From NCBI GenBank assembly GCA_035627955.1, contig DASPKU010000008.1:62001-126000 (forward strand): a stretch of 64,000 bases of DNA. The letters are read 5' to 3'. The translations under genes were made by a program, and so were the position numbers. Positions 7,730 to 15,789 of this stretch are shown piece after piece (the stretch's first letter is position 1; the number at the start of each line of letters is the position of its first letter). The notes under the pieces were generated by a model, which worked only from the letters and a program-made list of their open reading frames with translations, had not been told where the DNA came from and searched no databases. The stretch comes from Phycisphaerales bacterium (lineage in GTDB: Bacteria > Planctomycetota > Phycisphaerae > Phycisphaerales > UBA1924).

Positions 7730-9280
7730 TCATCGGGACTTGGAAGAGCTGCCGCCACTGGTGGAACCCCCCGAGAAGCTCGATCCCGTGCTTCCGCCGG
7801 TCGTGCTGCCCGAAGTGCCCCCGCCCGTGCGCGAGCGGCTGCTGTCATCATCGCTGCTGTAGCTGCCGGCAGTGCTGCCGGTCCGCGAGGTTGAGCGGTC
7901 GCGATCCTTGTCGCCCCCGCCGAACATGCCGCTGAACAGCCCACCGGACACCTTGAGGTTGTTGGTGATCTCCTTGACGCCCCACACACTGTCGACGATG
8001 TCCTCGATCTGGTGCTTCACGCGCCGGTTGTCGACGTTGCCCGAGAGGGTCACGTCGCCCTGGTTCACCTGCACCTCGATCTGGTCAAGGTCGATATCGC
8101 TCTGCTGCAGCAGCTTGTCGATCACCTCCTCGCGGAGGCGGTCATCGGAGCGCTGGTAGCCCTTGGGGCCGCGCCGGGAACGCATGTCGCTCTGGCGCCC
8201 GGCGAAGGTCGACGAGCCGTAACCGGTCGCCGCGCCCTGGCCGCCGTACCACGAGCTGCTGCCGAACGCCGAGGGGTTGTAACCGCCGTACGAGCCGCCG
8301 CTGGAGCCGCCCGCGCCCATGCCGGACCCCGAGCCGTACTGCGAGCCGTAGCCGCTGGAGCCCATGCCCCCGTAGCCGCCGCTCCCGTAGCCGCTGCTGC
8401 CGCCGTACCCGCCCGAGCCGCCGTAGCTGGTTGAGCCCATGCCCTGCCAGCCGCTGGTGCCCGAGCCCATGCCCTGGCCGTAGCCCGAGCCAGAGCCGCC
8501 GCCATAGGAGCCGTAGTCAGACCCGCGCCCGAAGGAGCCGGACTGCCCGTAGCTGCCGTACTGGCTCGACCACGGCGACTGCCCACCGCCATAGCCGCCG
8601 CCGTACTGGCCGCCGTACTGGCCGCCCGACCCGTAGGACTGCAGCCCGCCGTAACCGCCCGAGCTCGTGCCGTACCCGGGGCTCTGGTAGCCGCTGGAGC
8701 CCTGGCCGCCAAAGCCCTGGGACCCGCCCCAGCTGCCGCCGGAGCTGCCGTAGCCCTGAGAGCCGTAGCCCTGGCTGCCGTAGCCCTGCGAGCCGCTGCC
8801 GAAGCCCTGCGACCCGTAGTTGTGGCCGCCGAAGCCCTGCTGCGAGGCGTACTGCTGTGAGCCGCCAAAGCCCTGGCCGTAGCCGCCGCCCATCGAGCCG
8901 CTGCCGTATCCCTGGCCGTAGCCGCTGCTGCCGTAACCGGAAGAGCCCTGCCCGTAGCCGCTGCCGCCGTAGCCGGAGAAGCCCGAGCCGCCCATGCTGC
9001 CCTGGCCGCCGTAGCCGCCGCCGCTCATCGAGCCGTAACCGGAGCCGAAGGACTGGCCGCTGCCGGACTGCCCGCCACCCTGCCCATAAGACTGGCCGGA
9101 GAACGAGTCCTGGTGACGGCGCCCTTCACCCTGCGAAGACGAATAGCTGGGATCGTTGAACTGCGAGGACGAGGAGTACGTACCCTGACCCTGACCCGAG
9201 CCCTGCCACGAACGGTGCTGCCCCTGGTCGTGCCGATCGGAGTCGTAGTTCGAGCGGCTGGAACGGTCATCATGCTGCAT
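7730..9280 (-). CDS. BON-domain protein with a large Gly/Ser/Tyr/Gln low-complexity region
   Basis: 516-aa protein. After a hydrophilic N-terminus (MQHDDRSSRSNYDSDR) residues ~30-360 are almost entirely Gly, Ser, Tyr and Gln in repeats such as GYGSSGYGQG and SQGYGSQGYGS. Next comes RRGPKGYQRSDDRLREEV, which leads into one BON domain (about residues 370-445; VTLSGNVDNRRVKHQIEDIV), then a Ser/Thr/Gly tail. BON domains bind membranes or other envelope proteins and occur in osmotic-stress proteins such as OsmY; the RGPKGY...R..EDV lead-in is common in such proteins. No signal peptide is evident. Start at ATG 9280, six nt after AAGGAG; the ATG at 9286 abuts the RBS and is less likely. Function unknown; a stress-related scaffolding role is inferred. 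An inverted repeat lies ~60 bp upstream. Confidence 0.85.
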   Translation of the reverse strand: MQHDDRSSRSNYDSDRHDQGQHRSWQGSGQGQGTYSSSSQFNDPSYSSSQGEGRRHQDSFSGQSYGQGGGQSGSGQSFGSGYGSMSGGGYGGQGSMGGSGFSGYGGSGYGQGSSGYGSSGYGQGYGSGSMGGGYGQGFGGSQQYASQQGFGGHNYGSQGFGSGSQGYGSQGYGSQGYGSSGGSWGGSQGFGGQGSSGYQSPGYGTSSGGYGGLQSYGSGGQYGGQYGGGYGGGQSPWSSQYGSYGQSGSFGRGSDYGSYGGGSGSGYGQGMGSGTSGWQGMGSTSYGGSGGYGGSSGYGSGGYGGMGSSGYGSQYGSGSGMGAGGSSGGSYGGYNPSAFGSSSWYGGQGAATGYGSSTFAGRQSDMRSRRGPKGYQRSDDRLREEVIDKLLQQSDIDLDQIEVQVNQGDVTLSGNVDNRRVKHQIEDIVDSVWGVKEITNNLKVSGGLFSGMFGGGDKDRDRSTSRTGSTAGSYSSDDDSSRSRTGGGTSGSTTGGSTGSSFSGGSTSGGSSSKSR

Positions 9281-9324
9281 GTGCATCTCCTTGGAGGTGT
9301 GCGGACGGGCTGACGACGAGTCGG

Positions 9325-9364
9325 GGGCCCTGAACAACATGAGAACCTCGTTCTCGGGCCCTGA
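9325..9364. promoter_or_regulatory. Candidate operator upstream of the BON gene
   Basis: A perfect 6-bp inverted repeat GAGAAC-ctc-GTTCTC (9341-9355) is bracketed by two direct copies of GGGCCCTGA (9325-9333 and 9356-9364), 45-85 bp before the BON start. A second small palindrome, TTGTgaaACAA, sits at 9400-9410. The symmetry suggests a regulator site, but no known consensus was matched. Confidence 0.35.
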
Positions 9365-9466
9365 GTTTCATCTCAATGAGTGAGGGGTTGGTGAGGGGGT
9401 TGTGAAACAAACCTCATGGGGCGTCACTCGGGCGCAAGTCCAGCTGCCCCAAGTGACTCCACGAGG

Positions 9467-9724
9467 TCACGAGGACTGATGCTGAGGCTGATTCGCGCTA
9501 TGCTCGGAGCTGCCGTTCCCGTTATTGCCGTGGGCGCGAGCATCGCCCCCCATCCGCCGGATGCTCCCGGCGAACTGCCCCTTCGGGCCTCGAACCTGCG
9601 TGCTGGCGGAGCGCTGCCCGCCCCGAACCCGATCCTCTTGAGTGAGGTTGTCGGCGGGGTTGCGGCCGGCCCGGGAACGGGACTGCGAGGTCCCCGCGTG
9701 TTCAGTCGGCTTGTTGGTCTCCAT
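9467..9724 (-). CDS. Small GGQRSA-motif stress-type protein, copy 1
   Basis: 85-aa hydrophilic protein, very likely real because it is paralogous to the protein at 10882-11223. The core RVRGGQRSASTQVRGPKGQFAG matches RVKGGQRSAQVQVRDEHGQFAG there, and both have an N-terminal Asn/Ala-Leu-Ser/Thr element and a disordered Asn/Gly/Gln tail. Start at ATG 9724 with GGAAGG just upstream; an upstream in-frame codon at 9793 lacks an RBS. The motif recalls small 'KGG'-type general stress proteins (e.g. YciG), but the match is loose. Function unknown. Confidence 0.7.
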   Translation of the reverse strand: METNKPTEHAGTSQSRSRAGRNPADNLTQEDRVRGGQRSASTQVRGPKGQFAGSIRRMGGDARAHGNNGNGSSEHSANQPQHQSS

Positions 9725-10040
9725 ACGCCTTCCTTGTCCTTTTGCGTGCCTTTCACCCGGCCGCGTGGGGGGCCGCTGGTGCAGAACGGCCAACTACCTG
9801 CGACGGTGCATGCCCGGCGTCATGGAGAGAAAACCTGAGTTGTGCCGGACTCCCGCCTGCCCCGACACAATGGGCAGGTGGAGTAAGTCTGTGTCGAAAG
9901 AACCGTGAAACACCCGGGGGGTGCCAGACTTAGATTCAGGCAACCTTCAGGCGTGCGCGTCTGAGGCTGTGTTTTCAGGCCTTTGGAAGCGCTTTCACGA
10001 GCGCTCCAGCGCGCAAGTCAACCGCACAACTCGGCGCTGC
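9725..10040. other. Noncoding interval between two minus-strand genes
   Basis: About 315 bp with no convincing gene. It should hold the promoter of the 9467-9724 gene. A short GC palindrome (CACCC/GGGTG, 9917-9929) is visible; nothing else stands out. Confidence 0.5.
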
Positions 10041-10544
10041 TCAGCTCGTGGGCTGGCCGGGCGTCTGCGTCGAGGTCTTCGGGACCACCACCTCCAGCGA
10101 GTCGGGCTTGCTGGGCAGCGTCACCACCTCCAGCCAGTACTCCTTCAGCCGGCGGATCACGTCGAACAGCTCGTCGGGGCTCGAGGGCTTCACGATGTAG
10201 CTGTTGGCCCCCGCCAGGTAGCACGCCTCGATCTCCCGGGCGCTCGAGCTGGTCGAGAAGATGATCACCGGGATCGCCTTGAGCACCGGGTCGGCCCGGA
10301 TCTCCTGCAGCATCCGCAGCCCGTCGGTCCCCGGCAGGTTCAGGTCCAGGATCAGCAGCCCCGGCCTCGCCTCCGCCCCGTGCTTGAAGTACCGGCCACG
10401 CTGCTTGAGGAAGTCAAACGCGTCCTCGCCGTAGGAGAACCGGTAGATGGGGTTGGGCACCTTCGCCTTGCTGAAGGCGCGGACGGCCGCCTCGAAGTCC
10501 TCGGGGCTGTCCTCCACGATCAGGATCGGCAGATTCGACTGCAT
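10041..10544 (-). CDS. Single-domain response regulator (CheY/Rcp1-like)
   Basis: 167-aa stand-alone receiver. It has the acidic pocket (IVEDSPED), phospho-acceptor D67 (LLILDLNLPGTDG), the switch Thr/Ser region (IIFSTSSS) and the conserved Lys (YIVKPSS). Length and the LNLPG motif resemble Rcp1-type regulators that accept phosphate from phytochrome-like or hybrid kinases; no DNA-binding domain is present. Start at ATG 10544 with GGAG seven nt upstream; the in-frame extension to 10661 is not conserved receiver sequence. No cognate kinase is adjacent. The position between the two GGQRSA genes suggests a shared stress regulon (inference). Confidence 0.88.
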   Translation of the reverse strand: MQSNLPILIVEDSPEDFEAAVRAFSKAKVPNPIYRFSYGEDAFDFLKQRGRYFKHGAEARPGLLILDLNLPGTDGLRMLQEIRADPVLKAIPVIIFSTSSSAREIEACYLAGANSYIVKPSSPDELFDVIRRLKEYWLEVVTLPSKPDSLEVVVPKTSTQTPGQPTS

Positions 10545-10677
10545 TGAGCGCTCCGGCACCGGCTGGGAATCCACCGGTAGAGGTACCCTGAGAATAGTCT
10601 GAACTGGCCAAGCCGGGGTGAAGATTTCCATGCGCAGCACCCATACAGCACCGGTTTTCATCCGGGCCGCGCGCGCC

Positions 10678-10755
10678 TAAGCCGGTGTAAGCCGGTCACT
10701 TGGAGCCCAACTAAATAGCGCTTACGTCACTGACCTTTCACCGACCTCTTCGGTG
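10678..10755. promoter_or_regulatory. Direct and inverted repeats in the divergent promoter region
   Basis: Two adjacent decamers, TAAGCCGGTG and TAAGCCGGTC (10678-10697), and a perfect 6-bp stem CACCGA-cctct-TCGGTG (10739-10755) lie in the 337-bp space between the divergent regulator (start 10544) and small stress gene (start 10882). They are good candidates for regulator binding; no consensus identified. Confidence 0.3.
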
Positions 10756-10881
10756 TAGAAGTGACCCTGTTGGTGTCGTGCGGGCGCCAGCACGGATGCC
10801 GACGCCCGACGCATAGCGGAAGCGTGCGTGAACCCAAACGTCTTTCAACTGGTCGGGACGCCCGACAACGGAGTGTCAGTC

Positions 10882-11223
10882 ATGGAAAAGAACTACCAGG
10901 GAGAGGGCCAGGCCTCTCAGTCTCGTGGCACCGAAGCTGGTGGCGGGGGAATGGGCGGCAACATGGGCGGTGGCGGTGGGGGGGGCGGCGGTGCCGGTGG
11001 TGGCGGCGGGGGTAACGGCGGCGGTCGCGGGCGTGGCAACGCCGCGAACCTCTCGCACGAGGCCCGCGTCAAGGGCGGCCAGCGCTCCGCCCAGGTGCAG
11101 GTCCGCGACGAGCACGGCCAGTTCGCCGGGCGCGCTGACAAGAACCGCTCCCGCGACAACCAGGGCGGTGGTCAGAGCAACAACCAGTCCTCCGGCGGCG
11201 AGAACACCCCCGGCCGCGGCTGA
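10882..11223 (+). CDS. Small GGQRSA-motif stress-type protein, copy 2, with poly-Gly insert
   Basis: 113-aa protein starting at ATG 10882, eight nt after GGAG. Residues ~15-53 are nearly pure Gly with scattered Asn, Ala and Arg. The conserved core NLSHEARVKGGQRSAQVQV...GQFAG follows, then an Arg/Asn/Gln-rich tail. It is a paralogue of 9467-9724, which lacks the glycine run. The gene ends upstream of a strong terminator at 11291. Function unknown; the composition and neighbourhood suggest a desiccation or general-stress protein. Confidence 0.75.
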   Translation: MEKNYQGEGQASQSRGTEAGGGGMGGNMGGGGGGGGGAGGGGGGNGGGRGRGNAANLSHEARVKGGQRSAQVQVRDEHGQFAGRADKNRSRDNQGGGQSNNQSSGGENTPGRG

Positions 11224-11290
11224 TCAGCCTCCCTGGGGCGAGGTGCACACGTCAATCTGGATGGGACGCGCCCGACCCAAAACGGGCGGA

Positions 11291-11318
11291 AGAGGCGCCC
11301 GCTTGAGCGGGCGCCTCT
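11291..11318 (+). terminator. Strong hairpin terminator after copy 2
   Basis: Perfect 12-bp stem AGAGGCGCCCGC / GCGGGCGCCTCT with a TTGA loop, followed by a short T-rich stretch. It lies 68 bp after the stop of the small stress gene. Confidence 0.8.
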
Positions 11319-11607
11319 TTCTCACCCAAGACAGTCCGAGCCCGGTCAGGCTGGGGGTTACTTTCCGGGCTGGACTGCCGAACCCCTCCCAATAGCGGCG
11401 CCTGATCGGCGTCCGCTCCAAGGAGCTCAACAGTCAGGAACAACGCAAGGGCCAGGCTCAGGATCCGCCACGCCGCGGCTTCGACGATCACCCGCGAACG
11501 TGGCTTGACCTTCACAACCCTCACGGGCAGGACTATCGGATCACCCGGTGAGCCTCCCGTAAGGTCAAAGTGAAAGCGACTTTATTTCAGACGGTGACAA
11601 AGTAACC

Positions 11608-11637
11608 AAAGCCCAGGGATCACGATCCCTGGGCTTT
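11608..11637 (-). terminator. Hairpin terminator downstream of the SDR gene
   Basis: Perfect 13-bp stem AAAGCCCAGGGAT / ATCCCTGGGCTTT with a CACG loop, 18 bp beyond the minus-strand SDR stop. The stem ends in A/T on both sides, so it could act in both directions. Confidence 0.75.
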
Positions 11638-11654
11638 CGACGCTCTGGCCTCGG

Positions 11655-12524
11655 TCACGCATTCACGATCTCGCCGCCGTTGGGGTGCAGCACCTGCCCT
11701 GTCATGTATGACGAGTCGTTGCTCGCCAGGAACACGTAGCACGGCGCGATCTCCTCGGGCTCGCCCGCACGCTTCATGGGCACGTCGCTCCCGAAGACCT
11801 TGACCTTCTCTTTATCGAAGCTCGCCGGGATCAGCGGGGTCCACACCGGCCCGGGCGCCACAGCGTTTACGCGGATGCCCTTGTCCGCCAAGTTGAGCGC
11901 CAGCGACCGGGTGAAGCCCACAATCGCGCCCTTGGTCGACGCATAGTCCACCAGCGTCTTGCTGCCCCGGTACGCCGTCACCGAGGTCGTGTTGATGATC
12001 GTGCCGCCCTTCTTCATGTGCGGCAACGCGGCCTTCGTGAGGTAGAACATCGACAGGATGTTGGTCCGGAAGGTCTTCTCCACCTGCTCCAGATCGATGT
12101 CCTCGAAGTCCTCTACAGGGTGCTGCTCCGCGGCGTTGTTGATGAGCACATCAAGCCTTCCGAGCTGCTTCGTCAGCTGGTCCACGGCCGCCTTGCAGAA
12201 CGCCTGATCACCGATGTCTCCCGCCAGCGTCAGGCACCGCCGGCCCTCTGCCTGCACCAACTCCTTGGTCTTGGCGGCGTCCTCGTTCTCCTCGAGGTAG
12301 AGGATCGCGACGTCGGCCCCCTCTTTCGCGAACGCGATGGCGATCGCCCGCCCTATCCCGCTGTCCCCGCCGGTGATGATCGCCTGCTTATCGCGCAGGC
12401 GCGGGCCCGGCGCGGGCTTGTCCTCGCCGCTGCGCGGGCGCGGCCGCATCTCGGCCTCGCGGCCCGGCTGATGTTCCTGGTGCTGCGCGGGACGGACTGG
12501 CTTGGGGGGGTTGCTCTCGGGCAT
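11655..12524 (-). CDS. SDR-family oxidoreductase (general-stress/YghA type)
   Basis: 289-aa NAD(P)-dependent short-chain dehydrogenase. The dinucleotide motif is TGGDSGIGRAIA, then NNAAEQHP, a catalytic Ser in TTSVTAYRG and the YxxxK pair in YASTKGA. The ~45-residue Pro/Arg-rich N-terminal extension before LRDKQAIITGG and the GGDSGIG form are typical of the YghA/YdaD-like subgroup, many members of which are general-stress proteins; the substrate is unknown. All catalytic residues are present. Transcribed away from DUF1328/DUF892, with a shared promoter region upstream. Confidence 0.9.
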   Translation of the reverse strand: MPESNPPKPVRPAQHQEHQPGREAEMRPRPRSGEDKPAPGPRLRDKQAIITGGDSGIGRAIAIAFAKEGADVAILYLEENEDAAKTKELVQAEGRRCLTLAGDIGDQAFCKAAVDQLTKQLGRLDVLINNAAEQHPVEDFEDIDLEQVEKTFRTNILSMFYLTKAALPHMKKGGTIINTTSVTAYRGSKTLVDYASTKGAIVGFTRSLALNLADKGIRVNAVAPGPVWTPLIPASFDKEKVKVFGSDVPMKRAGEPEEIAPCYVFLASNDSSYMTGQVLHPNGGEIVNA

Positions 12525-12720
12525 GGGGCGAAGTTGAGCGCGCGTGAGTGAGCCGTGAGTGAGCCGCCCCTGAGACCTCGCGTCTGAATGTGGGACGGCT
12601 CCCGCACCCGCCTTTTACGCCCTGCTTCACCGACCCCTTACCGGCTGCCGCAATGGTCTGGTGTGGCCTGCGCGGCGGGCTGTTCGTCACTCGGCTGCCC
12701 GTCGGGCAAGGAGGCCTGCA

Positions 12721-12900
12721 GTGTTCTATTGGGCTTGTGTGTTCCTGGTGGTGGCGCTGTTCGCGGCCGCGATCGGCTTCGGGCTCGCCCCCGCCGGGCT
12801 GGCGGTGATCGCCAAGGCCCTGTGCGTCATGTTCGTCGGCCTCTTCGTCATCTCGATGGTGGCGGTGATGAGCCGGGCGCAGGGGGTCGGACGAGCGTGA
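12721..12900 (+). CDS. DUF1328 (YtjA-type) small membrane protein
   Basis: 59-aa protein with two hydrophobic segments: FYWACVFLVVALFAAAIGFG, and AKALCVMFVGLFVISMVAVM. The pattern and length match DUF1328, a small inner-membrane family often found with stress genes. The start is GTG 12721: an essentially perfect AAGGAGG six nt upstream decides it over the ATG at 12661, whose extra residues are an Arg-rich shadow. Function unknown. Gap of 53 bp to the DUF892 gene, possibly one operon. Confidence 0.85.
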   Translation: MFYWACVFLVVALFAAAIGFGLAPAGLAVIAKALCVMFVGLFVISMVAVMSRAQGVGRA

Positions 12901-12953
12901 CTCATGCCGGTGTGTTCCGGTAGGTGTGTTCAACAGAAGAAGGAATGCTGGGG

Positions 12954-13445
12954 ATGAAGCTGGAAAGCCTTTCGGACCTCTATATCGCGGAACTCCAGGA
13001 CGTGTACAACGCGGAGCGTCAGCTGCTCAAGGCCCTGCCCAAGCTGGCAAAGAGCGCACAGACCACCGAGCTGAAGAACGCGATCCAGGAGCACCTCGAG
13101 GTGACGCAGAACCACGTCACCCGCCTGGAGAAAATCCTCAACGACCTGAACGAGCGCCCGGGCGGCGAGGTGTGCGAGGCCATGCAGGGCCTGGTCGCCG
13201 AGGGCGAGGAGGTCATGAAGGCCGACGGCGAGGACGCCGTCCGCGACGCCGGCCTCATCATGGCGGCACAGAAGGTCGAGCACTACGAGATCGCCTCCTA
13301 CGGCAGCCTGAAGGAGTTCGCCCACCTGCTCAACCGCGAGCAGGACGCCGCCCTGCTCGAGCAGACGCTCGAGGAAGAGAAGCAGGCGGACCTCAAGCTG
13401 ACGCAGCTGGCGGAGCAGGTCGTCAATCGACGCGCGGTGGCGTGA
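12954..13445 (+). CDS. DUF892 ferritin-like protein (YciE/YciF family)
   Basis: 163-aa all-helical protein. It begins SLSDLYIAELQDVYNAERQL, which with Glu/His positions further on (EHLEVTQNH, KVEHYEIASYGSL, LEEEKQAD) is the family's ferritin-like four-helix di-metal pattern. E. coli YciE and YciF are induced by osmotic and general stress; their exact activity is not settled. ATG 12954 is chosen because AAGAAGGA is properly spaced from it; the upstream in-frame ATGs at 12924 and 12945 are worse placed. Likely co-expressed with DUF1328 and the downstream lipoprotein. Confidence 0.9.
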   Translation: MKLESLSDLYIAELQDVYNAERQLLKALPKLAKSAQTTELKNAIQEHLEVTQNHVTRLEKILNDLNERPGGEVCEAMQGLVAEGEEVMKADGEDAVRDAGLIMAAQKVEHYEIASYGSLKEFAHLLNREQDAALLEQTLEEEKQADLKLTQLAEQVVNRRAVA

Positions 13446-13507
13446 CCGCCGCGCATTGTCCTTCAGGGCGCTCTCGGCGGCGCCAACAGCACGGAAAGGA
13501 GCCGGAG

Positions 13508-13870
13508 ATGAAGAAGATCGCGATCATGTGGACGGTGGTGGCCGCGGGGTCCCTCGTGGGCTGCAACAACAACCGCGTGGACGAGCCCCTCGTCGAGGAG
13601 CGCCCGCAGATCAGCCTGCGCACCAGCAACCGCGAGATCGTCGAGGGCGAGGTCACCACGCTCTCGGTCTACAGCAAGAACACGCTGGGGCGCGACGCCG
13701 AGGTGGAGTGGAACACCACCGGCGGCAACCTCACCACCGCCGACAACGGCCGCATCGCCCGCGTCACCTTCGAGGAGGCCGGCGTCTACACCATCACCGC
13801 GCGCCTGCTGGTCGACGGCCAGGAGGTTGACCGGGAGGCCACCAACATCACCGTCCGCCCCCTCAAGTGA
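13508..13870 (+). CDS. Small lipoprotein with an Ig/PKD-like domain
   Basis: 120-aa predicted lipoprotein. A short signal peptide ends in the lipobox SLVGC (Cys19-20 region), after which a single beta-sandwich-like domain (VEGEVTTLSVYSKNTLGRDAEVEWNTTGG...YTITARLLVDG) resembles bacterial Ig-like or PKD folds. ATG 13508 is preceded by AAAGGAGCCGGAG. It lies between DUF892 and the PRC-barrel protein, 31 bp upstream of the latter, probably in one transcription unit. Function unknown; an envelope role is inferred. Confidence 0.8.
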   Translation: MKKIAIMWTVVAAGSLVGCNNNRVDEPLVEERPQISLRTSNREIVEGEVTTLSVYSKNTLGRDAEVEWNTTGGNLTTADNGRIARVTFEEAGVYTITARLLVDGQEVDREATNITVRPLK

Positions 13871-13901
13871 TTCCCGTTCACCCCCTTTGGAGCATCAACG
13901 C

Positions 13902-15686
13902 ATGAATACCCGAATCCTGTCCGCGACCGCCGTGCTCGCCCTCGTCGCCGGCACGGCCATGGCCCAGATCACCAGACCCCGCGAGGACCGCAGGGGTGAG
14001 CAGGTTCAGCCCGATGTGCGCGTGGAGACGCGTCGGGACGTGATCGGTCAGCGCGCACAGGCACGCCACGAGCTCGTGCCCGTGGACTGGGTGGTCGGCA
14101 CCCGCGTCATCGGCCAGGACCGCGAGCGCCTGGGCGACGTCAGCGACCTCATCATCGACGCCCAGCGCGGGCGCGTGATCTACGGCATCCTCGAACACGG
14201 GGGCATGCTGGGGATGGGCGATCGCCACGTCGCGATCCCCTGGAGGACCTTCGACTGGGACCACATGAACCGCGTCCTGACCCTCCCCATCAGCACCGAC
14301 CGCCTCGCCAGCGCCCCGCGGTTCGACCGCGACGACTGGGAGCGCCTCACCGACGTCAACTTCCGCAGCCGCTTCGACGACTTCTTCGGCCGGCAGGGGT
14401 TCAACGACGGCAAGGCCGACGCGCAGTTCACCAAGTACGTGCAGCAGAGCCGCCCCATTACCGTGCGGGGCACCATCACCGACGTCGACGCGTTCGAGCC
14501 CATGACCGGCATGGGCCAGTACCGCGTGCTCCGCGTGCAGACCGATGACAACAAGGACCGCTCGGTGGTCGTCGGCCCGCAGTGGTTTGTTGACCGCCAG
14601 CGCCAGCTCTTCCAGCGCGGGCAGCAGGTGCAGATCAACGGCGCCCTGCTCGACCTGGAGGGCACCCGTGAACTGGTCGCCGCCAAGTCCATCAACACGC
14701 CCCAGGGCAGCATCCGCCTCCGCGATGATGACGGCAAGGCGGTCTGGGACCTCGCCTCCGACTTCCGCGAGGAGCGTCAGGAGGAGCGCCGCGAAGAGAA
14801 CATGCGCGACCGCGAGCGTGAGCGCCAGGACGACCGCGACTTCGAGCGCCGCGACCGCGAGGACAACCGCGGGCGCGGCATCCTCGACGCCAAGCGAGAG
14901 ACCCGAGGCATGATCATCCGCGCCCGCGACATCCGCGGCCAGCGCGTCACCGACGACCAGAACAACGACATCGGGCGCGTTGACACCTTCCTCATCAACC
15001 CCGCCAACGGCAAGCTCGGCTACGCGGTGATCACCGTCGGCGGCTTCCTGGGCGTGGGCGACGAGAAGTACGCCGTGCCGTGGCGCAGCTTCCAGATCAA
15101 CCAGCAGGGCAAGCTGATCGCCAAGGTGGACCGCGAGCAGCTCCGCAACGCCCCGAGGATCGAGACCCGCAACTGGTCCGAGCTCCAGGACCCCGAGTTC
15201 GGCAAGCGCGTCTTCCAGCACTACGGCGCCCCCATCGACTGGGACAAGGACGAGGACTGGCAGCGCGACGACCGCAACGACAACTGGCGCGACAACCGCA
15301 ATGACCGCGACCGTACCGACCGCGGCAACCGCAACGACGACCGTCTCGGCCAGTGGGACGAGGACACGTTCACGCGGCTGTTCGCCGACGGCGCGTCCAC
15401 CGACTTCGAGGGCCGGATCGTGCGGATCGACCGCGCCGGGCAGGGTGGAGTCGTAGACGTCGTCGTCCGCACCGACGCCGGCGAGCGCGTCGTGAAGCTG
15501 CTGCCCCAGGCGCAGGTTGACAACGCCATCCTCAACCTGGACGAGGGCGACCGCGTCTCGGTGAGCGGCCGTCACGCCAACATGGACGGCCGGCGCGTGA
15601 TCATCGCCCGTGAGATCGCCGCGGAAGGCCGTACCTACCAGCTGCGTGATGAGCACGGGCGTCCCGAGGTGCGCGTGCGCCGGTGA
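13902..15686 (+). CDS. Secreted protein with two PRC-barrel domains
   Basis: 594-aa exported protein. Signal peptide SATAVLALVAGTAMAQ, then a PRC-barrel (about residues 60-125; GTRVIGQDRERLGDVSDLII...HVAIPWRTF). A middle beta-rich region with RPITVRGTITDVDAFEPM (OB-like) follows. Next is an extremely charged Arg/Asp/Glu stretch (EERQEERREENMRDRERE), then a second PRC-barrel (about 340-405; GQRVTDDQNNDIGRVDTFLI...YAVPWRSF). A basic/acidic Asn-Asp-Arg tail leads to a final OB-like repeat (DFEGRIVRIDRAGQGGVVDV). PRC-barrels occur in photosynthetic reaction centres, RimM and many stress-linked envelope proteins. No precise function can be given. Confidence 0.88.
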   Translation: MNTRILSATAVLALVAGTAMAQITRPREDRRGEQVQPDVRVETRRDVIGQRAQARHELVPVDWVVGTRVIGQDRERLGDVSDLIIDAQRGRVIYGILEHGGMLGMGDRHVAIPWRTFDWDHMNRVLTLPISTDRLASAPRFDRDDWERLTDVNFRSRFDDFFGRQGFNDGKADAQFTKYVQQSRPITVRGTITDVDAFEPMTGMGQYRVLRVQTDDNKDRSVVVGPQWFVDRQRQLFQRGQQVQINGALLDLEGTRELVAAKSINTPQGSIRLRDDDGKAVWDLASDFREERQEERREENMRDRERERQDDRDFERRDREDNRGRGILDAKRETRGMIIRARDIRGQRVTDDQNNDIGRVDTFLINPANGKLGYAVITVGGFLGVGDEKYAVPWRSFQINQQGKLIAKVDREQLRNAPRIETRNWSELQDPEFGKRVFQHYGAPIDWDKDEDWQRDDRNDNWRDNRNDRDRTDRGNRNDDRLGQWDEDTFTRLFADGASTDFEGRIVRIDRAGQGGVVDVVVRTDAGERVVKLLPQAQVDNAILNLDEGDRVSVSGRHANMDGRRVIIAREIAAEGRTYQLRDEHGRPEVRVRR

Positions 15687-15789
15687 CAAGGTAGTGGAAT
15701 CGCACCGGGCGCGCGGGGGAGACCCCGTGCCCCGGTTTCGTTGAGTGGTTCGCAGCGGCAATGGCCGGGAGGGGGACTGGAGACGCACG

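Noticed and set aside
11252-11524. 90-aa minus-strand ORF with a hydrophobic segment
   Set aside because: No RBS, GTG start, and it runs through the strong hairpin at 11291-11318; cannot be supported.
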